From NCBI GenBank assembly GCA_025935275.1, contig JAICVP010000072.1:1-8925 (forward strand): DNA of 8,925 nt. Direction: 5' to 3'. This DNA is from Thermoleophilia bacterium (GTDB lineage: Bacteria > Actinomycetota > Thermoleophilia > Gaiellales > Gaiellaceae). Under the pieces are notes generated by a model that was given only the letters and a program-made list of their open reading frames with translations, ran no database searches and had not been told where the DNA came from. The position numbers and the translations under genes are program-made. Of the stretch, positions 5,626 through 8,925 are shown in pieces (positions within the stretch are counted from its first letter, which is position 1; the number at the start of each line of letters is the position of its first letter).

Positions 5626-8292
5626 ATGACGCCTCCGACCCGCCCTGCGCTGACACGAGTCGACACGCTGGTCGACTCCTACCGCCGCCTCGCGGACGTC
5701 TTCCACGTGGTCCTGTCCGAGCAGCAGCTCGACGCCGTGCTCGAGCGGATCGCGGACACCCTCGGCGATCTCATCCCCTTCGACGCCTTCACGATCTACC
5801 AGGCCGACGACAACCGAAGGGTGCTCATCCCGCTCATGTCCCGCGACAAGTGGGCGGACGAGATCATGGGCGACCAGCCGCTCTACGGCGAAGGCATCAC
5901 GGGCTGGGTCGTCGAGAACCGGGAGCCACAGCTGGTCAACAACGCGCATCTCGACCCGCGGGTGAAGGTCGTGCCCGGGACACCCCCGGACGAGCCCGAG
6001 GCTCTGATCTCAGTCCCGCTCGTCGCGCGCGGTGCGATCAAGGGCGCGCTGAACGTCTATCGCCTCGGCGATGACGCAGCCTTCACGGAGGGGGAGTTTG
6101 ACCTGGCGCAGCGCTTCGGTGATGCGGCCGCGCTCGCCCTCGACAACGCGCAGGTGCGCGCGGGGCTCGAACTGGAGGCACAGACCGACTCCCTCACCGG
6201 GCTCTACAACCACCGCTACTTCCACGATCGCCTGCGCGCCGAGCTCAACCGGATCAGCCGGGCGCACGACTCGATCGCCGTGCTCATGCTCGACATCGAC
6301 GACTTCAAGCGCGTCAACGACATCTACGGCCACGGCACGGGCGACCAGGTGCTCGTCGCGCTCGCAGACATCCTGCGCCAGACCGTGCGCGGCTCCGACG
6401 TCGTCTGCCGCCTCGGCGGCGAGGAGTTCGGCGTCATCATGGCCTCCTGTGACGCGGGCGACGCGCTGGGCCTCGCCGCACGCCTGACCGAGCGCATGCT
6501 CACCGAGGAGTTCGACCAGGCGGGCCGGCTCACGCTCTCCATCGGCATCGCCCAGGGCCCCGAGCACGCGATGAACCCCCGCGAGCTCGTCGCCTGCGCC
6601 GAGTCCGCCATGATGGCCGCCAAGGCGCGCGGCAAGAACCAGAGCGTCCTCTTCGACGACACGGCCACGGAGCGCCCAGGCGTCAACGGGCGCGAGGACG
6701 TTCGCTCGATCGCGCACCTGAAGATGCTGCAGAGCCTCGCGGGCCGCCTCAACCGCCTGAACGACGTGCGGCAGATCGGCTCCGTGATCGTGAACGAGCT
6801 CCGCGGCCTCATCGACTACCACAACTGCCGCGTGTATCTCGCGGACGGCACCACGCTCTATCCCATCGCCTTCAAGGGCACGCTCGGCCAGTACACGGAG
6901 GAAAGCGCCGAGGACCTCACCTGCGAGTTCGGCGAAGGCTTTACCGGCTGGGTCGCGGAGACCGGGCGCTCCCTGCTCCTCGCGAACGCGATGGACTGCG
7001 AGTTTGCAGTCACGATTCCGAACACCGAGGACATCGACGAGTCCGTCGTCGCCGTTCCGCTCAAGTACGGCTCGCGGGTCAGCGGCGTCGTCGTCATCTC
7101 CAAGCTCGGAGTCGCCCAGTTCGACGAGGACGACGTCCGGCTCCTCGAGGTGCTCGCCGGCCACGCCTCCGTCGCGCTCGAGAACGCCCGTCTGTACGAG
7201 GCCGAGCGCAAGGAAGCCGAGCTGGCCAAGGAATCCCTCTGGATCGCGAATGCCCTGCTCGACTTCGGCCGCGAAGTGGCCGGCGTGGACGGCATGGACG
7301 ACGTCCTCGACCGCATCGTCGAGTTGACCGCCCGTTCGCTCGGCTCGCCGCGCGTCTCCGTCTGGCTCGAGGACACCTCCGGCGGAGACCTGACGCCCCG
7401 CGCGTTCTGGGGCTACAACGACCAGATCCGCGCGCAGACCGAGCGCCTGAGCTATCCGAACGCCGTCACGAGCACCTTCCTCTCGGCCTCCGAGCCGTTC
7501 ACGATCGGGCCGGACCAGCTGGAGGCGATCGACGGCGTGCCGGAGCCGGGCGCGAACTACGCGGTCGCGCCCCTCCACTTCGAGGGCGAGCGCTGCGGCT
7601 GCATCGTCGCCATGGACACGCAGGGCTTCTCACTGCGCACCATGCGCCTCTTTGCCGGCATCGCACACCAGGCGCGGCTCGCGATCCAGAACGCGGGCGC
7701 GTACGACAACCTCGAGGAGACCTTCTTCTCCACGGTCGAGGCTCTCGCGAACGCGCTCGAGGCGAACGACGAGTACACGTCCTCCCACGCGCGCTGGATC
7801 ACGGACATGGCCCTCGAGGTCGGCCGTGAGCTCGGCCTCGACGCGACCGCCCTCAAGCGCCTCGAGCTCGGCGCTCTCTTCCACGACATCGGCAAGATCG
7901 GCATCCCCTCGACGATCCTCCTGAAGCCGGGCCCGCTCACGAAGCGGGAGCGCACGATCATGGAGACCCATCCCGAGCTCGGCGAGCGGATCCTCGCCCC
8001 GATCGCGCGTCTCGAGGCCGTCCGCCCCATCGTGCGCCACTGCCACGAGCGCTGGGACGGCAAGGGTTATCCCGACACGCTCGCCGGAGAGGACATCCCG
8101 GTGGAGTCACGCGTCATCTTCGTGTGCGACGCCTTCCATGCGATGACGACCGACCGCCCGTACCGCAAGGCGATGTCCTTCGAGGAAGCGTGCAAGGAGC
8201 TCGAACGTGGCGCCGGCACGCAGTTCGACCCGGAGGTCGTGGCCGCGTTCCTGCGCCTCGCCCCGTCCGCGCTCGAAGCCCACCCTCTCTAG
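5626..8292 (+). CDS. GAF-GGDEF-GAF-GAF-HD-GYP c-di-GMP synthase/phosphodiesterase
   Basis: An 888-residue putative bifunctional c-di-GMP enzyme, probably cytosolic since no membrane segment is seen. Domains from ATG 5626: GAF1 about 33-176; a GGDEF diguanylate cyclase about 183-345, with TDSLTGLYNHRYF (187-199), DIDDFKRVND (223-232), active-site GGEEF (264-268) and inhibitory I-site RGSD (255-258) exactly five residues upstream; GAF2 about 382-520; a more divergent GAF3 about 541-688; HD-GYP phosphodiesterase about 693-885, with H721, HDIGKIGIP (753-761), H782, CHERWDGKGYP (806-816) and D835. The synthase joins two GTP into c-di-GMP; the HD-GYP domain hydrolyses it with a metal centre. The usual HHE triplet reads C806-H807-E808. 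The GAF domains probably bind small ligands. Start choice is uncertain: in-frame ATGs at 5572 and 5584 also exist. Third-position GC becomes typical only from about 5626, and no candidate has a good Shine-Dalgarno. Confidence 0.92.
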   Translation: MTPPTRPALTRVDTLVDSYRRLADVFHVVLSEQQLDAVLERIADTLGDLIPFDAFTIYQADDNRRVLIPLMSRDKWADEIMGDQPLYGEGITGWVVENREPQLVNNAHLDPRVKVVPGTPPDEPEALISVPLVARGAIKGALNVYRLGDDAAFTEGEFDLAQRFGDAAALALDNAQVRAGLELEAQTDSLTGLYNHRYFHDRLRAELNRISRAHDSIAVLMLDIDDFKRVNDIYGHGTGDQVLVALADILRQTVRGSDVVCRLGGEEFGVIMASCDAGDALGLAARLTERMLTEEFDQAGRLTLSIGIAQGPEHAMNPRELVACAESAMMAAKARGKNQSVLFDDTATERPGVNGREDVRSIAHLKMLQSLAGRLNRLNDVRQIGSVIVNELRGLIDYHNCRVYLADGTTLYPIAFKGTLGQYTEESAEDLTCEFGEGFTGWVAETGRSLLLANAMDCEFAVTIPNTEDIDESVVAVPLKYGSRVSGVVVISKLGVAQFDEDDVRLLEVLAGHASVALENARLYEAERKEAELAKESLWIANALLDFGREVAGVDGMDDVLDRIVELTARSLGSPRVSVWLEDTSGGDLTPRAFWGYNDQIRAQTERLSYPNAVTSTFLSASEPFTIGPDQLEAIDGVPEPGANYAVAPLHFEGERCGCIVAMDTQGFSLRTMRLFAGIAHQARLAIQNAGAYDNLEETFFSTVEALANALEANDEYTSSHARWITDMALEVGRELGLDATALKRLELGALFHDIGKIGIPSTILLKPGPLTKRERTIMETHPELGERILAPIARLEAVRPIVRHCHERWDGKGYPDTLAGEDIPVESRVIFVCDAFHAMTTDRPYRKAMSFEEACKELERGAGTQFDPEVVAAFLRLAPSALEAHPL

Positions 8293-8296
8293 AGAG
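8285..8296. repeat. 12-bp perfect palindrome over the stop codon
   Basis: CTCTCTAGAGAG is a perfect palindrome with no spacer, centred on the TAG (8290-8292) that ends the c-di-GMP gene. With no loop it is a poor RNA hairpin. It may be chance, or a protein-binding site. The observation is direct; any function is unproven. Confidence 0.3.
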
Positions 8297-8326
8297 CGCC
8301 CCTCCGGACAGCAAGGGCCAGCACCT

Positions 8327-8351
8327 CCAGCTGCTGCAAAGCTGCAGCTGG
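8327..8351 (+). terminator. Strong GC-rich hairpin, likely terminator of the c-di-GMP gene
   Basis: CCAGCTGC (8327-8334) pairs perfectly with GCAGCTGG (8344-8351). Inside, after a single T-T mismatch, GC/GC pairs close an AAA loop, giving ten pairs in total. An outer GGACA (8306-8310)/TGTCC (8355-8359) pair could extend the fold. It begins 35 nt after the stop of the c-di-GMP gene, a typical place for an intrinsic terminator. No U-tract follows, so it would be of the tail-less type often proposed for high-GC actinobacteria. It could instead be a regulatory hairpin of the downstream gene. Confidence 0.45.
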
Positions 8352-8369
8352 CCGTGTCCTCGGTCGCCC

Positions 8370-8385
8370 GCGTATGTCCATACGC
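8370..8385. promoter_or_regulatory. Operator-like perfect inverted repeat
   Basis: GCGTATG (8370-8376) and CATACGC (8379-8385) are perfect reverse complements separated by two bases, a 16-bp dyad. It lies 87 bp upstream of the GTG of the FMN-dependent dehydrogenase gene. Its compact two-fold symmetry and intergenic position are typical of sites for dimeric repressors such as the GntR or TetR families. No regulator gene is in the window, and the motif does not clearly match a site I know. Confidence 0.4.
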
Positions 8386-8471
8386 AGGCTCCCTGCGTCC
8401 TCGCCCGCTGCGCTTTTCGCGTGCCGGAGGCGGGGCCTCGCCGCCCGAGGGGACGCATTAGGATCGGCGGC

Positions 8472-8925
8472 GTGTCCGAGCCGGTGAACGCCTGGGACTA
8501 CGAGCGCCTCGCCGAGGAGAAGGTCGACCCGGGCCCCTGGGGGTACTTCGTCGGCGGCGCCGGCGACGAGCGCACGCTGGCCGAGAACGTGGCGGCGTTC
8601 CGCCGCTGGCACCTGCGGCCACGCATGCTGGTCGACGTGGCGTCGGTGACGACGACGACGACCGTGCTCGGGAGCGAGCTTTCCATGCCCGTCCTCGTCG
8701 CCCCGACGGCGTTCCAGTACCTCGCCCACGCGGACGGCGACCTCGCGATGGCCCGAGGGACGGCTGCGGCCGGAACGGTCATGTGCCTGTCGACGCTCGG
8801 AGGCGCTTCGGCAGCGCAGCTGGCCGAGGCAGCACCGGGCGCGCGGCAGTGGTTCCAGCTCTACTGGTCGCGCGATCGCGGCTTCACGCAGGCGCTCGTC
8901 GAGGCGGCTGCGGACGCTGGCTTCG
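8472..8925 (+). CDS. FMN-dependent alpha-hydroxy-acid dehydrogenase/oxidase, partial (3' end off window)
   Basis: The first 151 residues of a flavoenzyme of the L-lactate dehydrogenase/glycolate oxidase/lactate monooxygenase family, which oxidises 2-hydroxy acids to 2-keto acids on a TIM barrel with bound FMN. The hallmarks occur in order: GYFVGGAGDERTLAEN, where Tyr25 aligns with the active-site Tyr24 of spinach glycolate oxidase; RWHLRPRMLVDV; VAPTAFQYLAHADGD, the FMN-contacting strand; and QWFQLYWSRDR, with the conserved QLY. The active-site His and substrate-binding Arg are beyond the window. The start is GTG 8472, with AGGA (8460-8463) eight bases upstream. A run of five Thr encoded mostly by ACG repeats lies at residues 60-64. 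Substrate and electron acceptor cannot be decided from this part. A 179-bp gap holding a terminator-like hairpin and an operator-like dyad suggests a separate transcription unit. Confidence 0.92.
   Translation, partial: MSEPVNAWDYERLAEEKVDPGPWGYFVGGAGDERTLAENVAAFRRWHLRPRMLVDVASVTTTTTVLGSELSMPVLVAPTAFQYLAHADGDLAMARGTAAAGTVMCLSTLGGASAAQLAEAAPGARQWFQLYWSRDRGFTQALVEAAADAGF

Noticed and set aside
5430..5666. Upstream extension of the 61-aa gene to 140 residues
   Set aside because: A perfect Shine-Dalgarno sits just before GTG 5429. The extension is low-complexity, Arg/Pro/Ser-rich, and would overlap the start of the c-di-GMP gene.
6010..7578. A 522-codon minus-strand open frame opposite the c-di-GMP gene
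   Set aside because: It lies entirely inside the well-supported GAF-GGDEF-GAF-HD-GYP gene, has no recognisable motif and shows low-complexity composition.
8640..8664. A microsatellite-like ACG repeat in the dehydrogenase gene
   Set aside because: It encodes a short Thr run within the normal frame and reading is not disturbed. This is ordinary low-complexity coding sequence in high-GC DNA.

Overview
The window is very GC-rich, and third codon positions in its genes are almost all G or C. It is densely packed with genes and uses GTG and TTG starts beside ATG. The gene families fit a high-GC actinobacterium. The class Thermoleophilia (Gaiellales or Solirubrobacterales-like, probably uncultivated) is my best inference: double-zinc-ribbon cyclase/ATPase regulators, large multi-GAF c-di-GMP proteins, and a membrane protein/cupredoxin pair. 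This rests on family recognition, not a search.

Left part, minus strand (1808 down to 1): three genes look like one operon. They are an eight-helix membrane protein with a histidine cluster, a type-1 copper cupredoxin lipoprotein whose ATG overlaps the previous stop (ATGA), and a metallo-beta-lactamase-fold hydrolase. The hydrolase starts at a TTG one base after the cupredoxin stop and runs off the left edge.

Centre (1837-5247, plus): one 1136-residue signalling protein transcribed divergently from that operon, with only 28 bp between the start codons. It carries a double zinc ribbon, a class III nucleotide cyclase domain, a STAND/AAA-type ATPase module and a long helical repeat region. It ends tail-to-tail with a 61-residue hypothetical protein on the minus strand (5429-5244). 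The two stop codons share one CTAG.

Right-centre (about 5626-8292, plus): an 888-residue c-di-GMP protein with domain order GAF, GGDEF, GAF, GAF, HD-GYP. Both the synthase signature (GGEEF plus an RxxD inhibitory site) and the hydrolase signature (HDIGKIGIP, GYP) look intact, so one polypeptide could both make and degrade c-di-GMP.

Right edge: a 179-bp intergenic region with a strong hairpin and an operator-like perfect inverted repeat precedes a GTG-started FMN-dependent alpha-hydroxy-acid dehydrogenase that is cut by the window end.

The main theme is nucleotide second-messenger signalling: a putative cyclic-nucleotide enzyme and a putative bifunctional c-di-GMP enzyme lie side by side, separated only by an uncharacterised small gene. 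No RNA genes, CRISPR arrays, insertion sequences or phage genes were seen.
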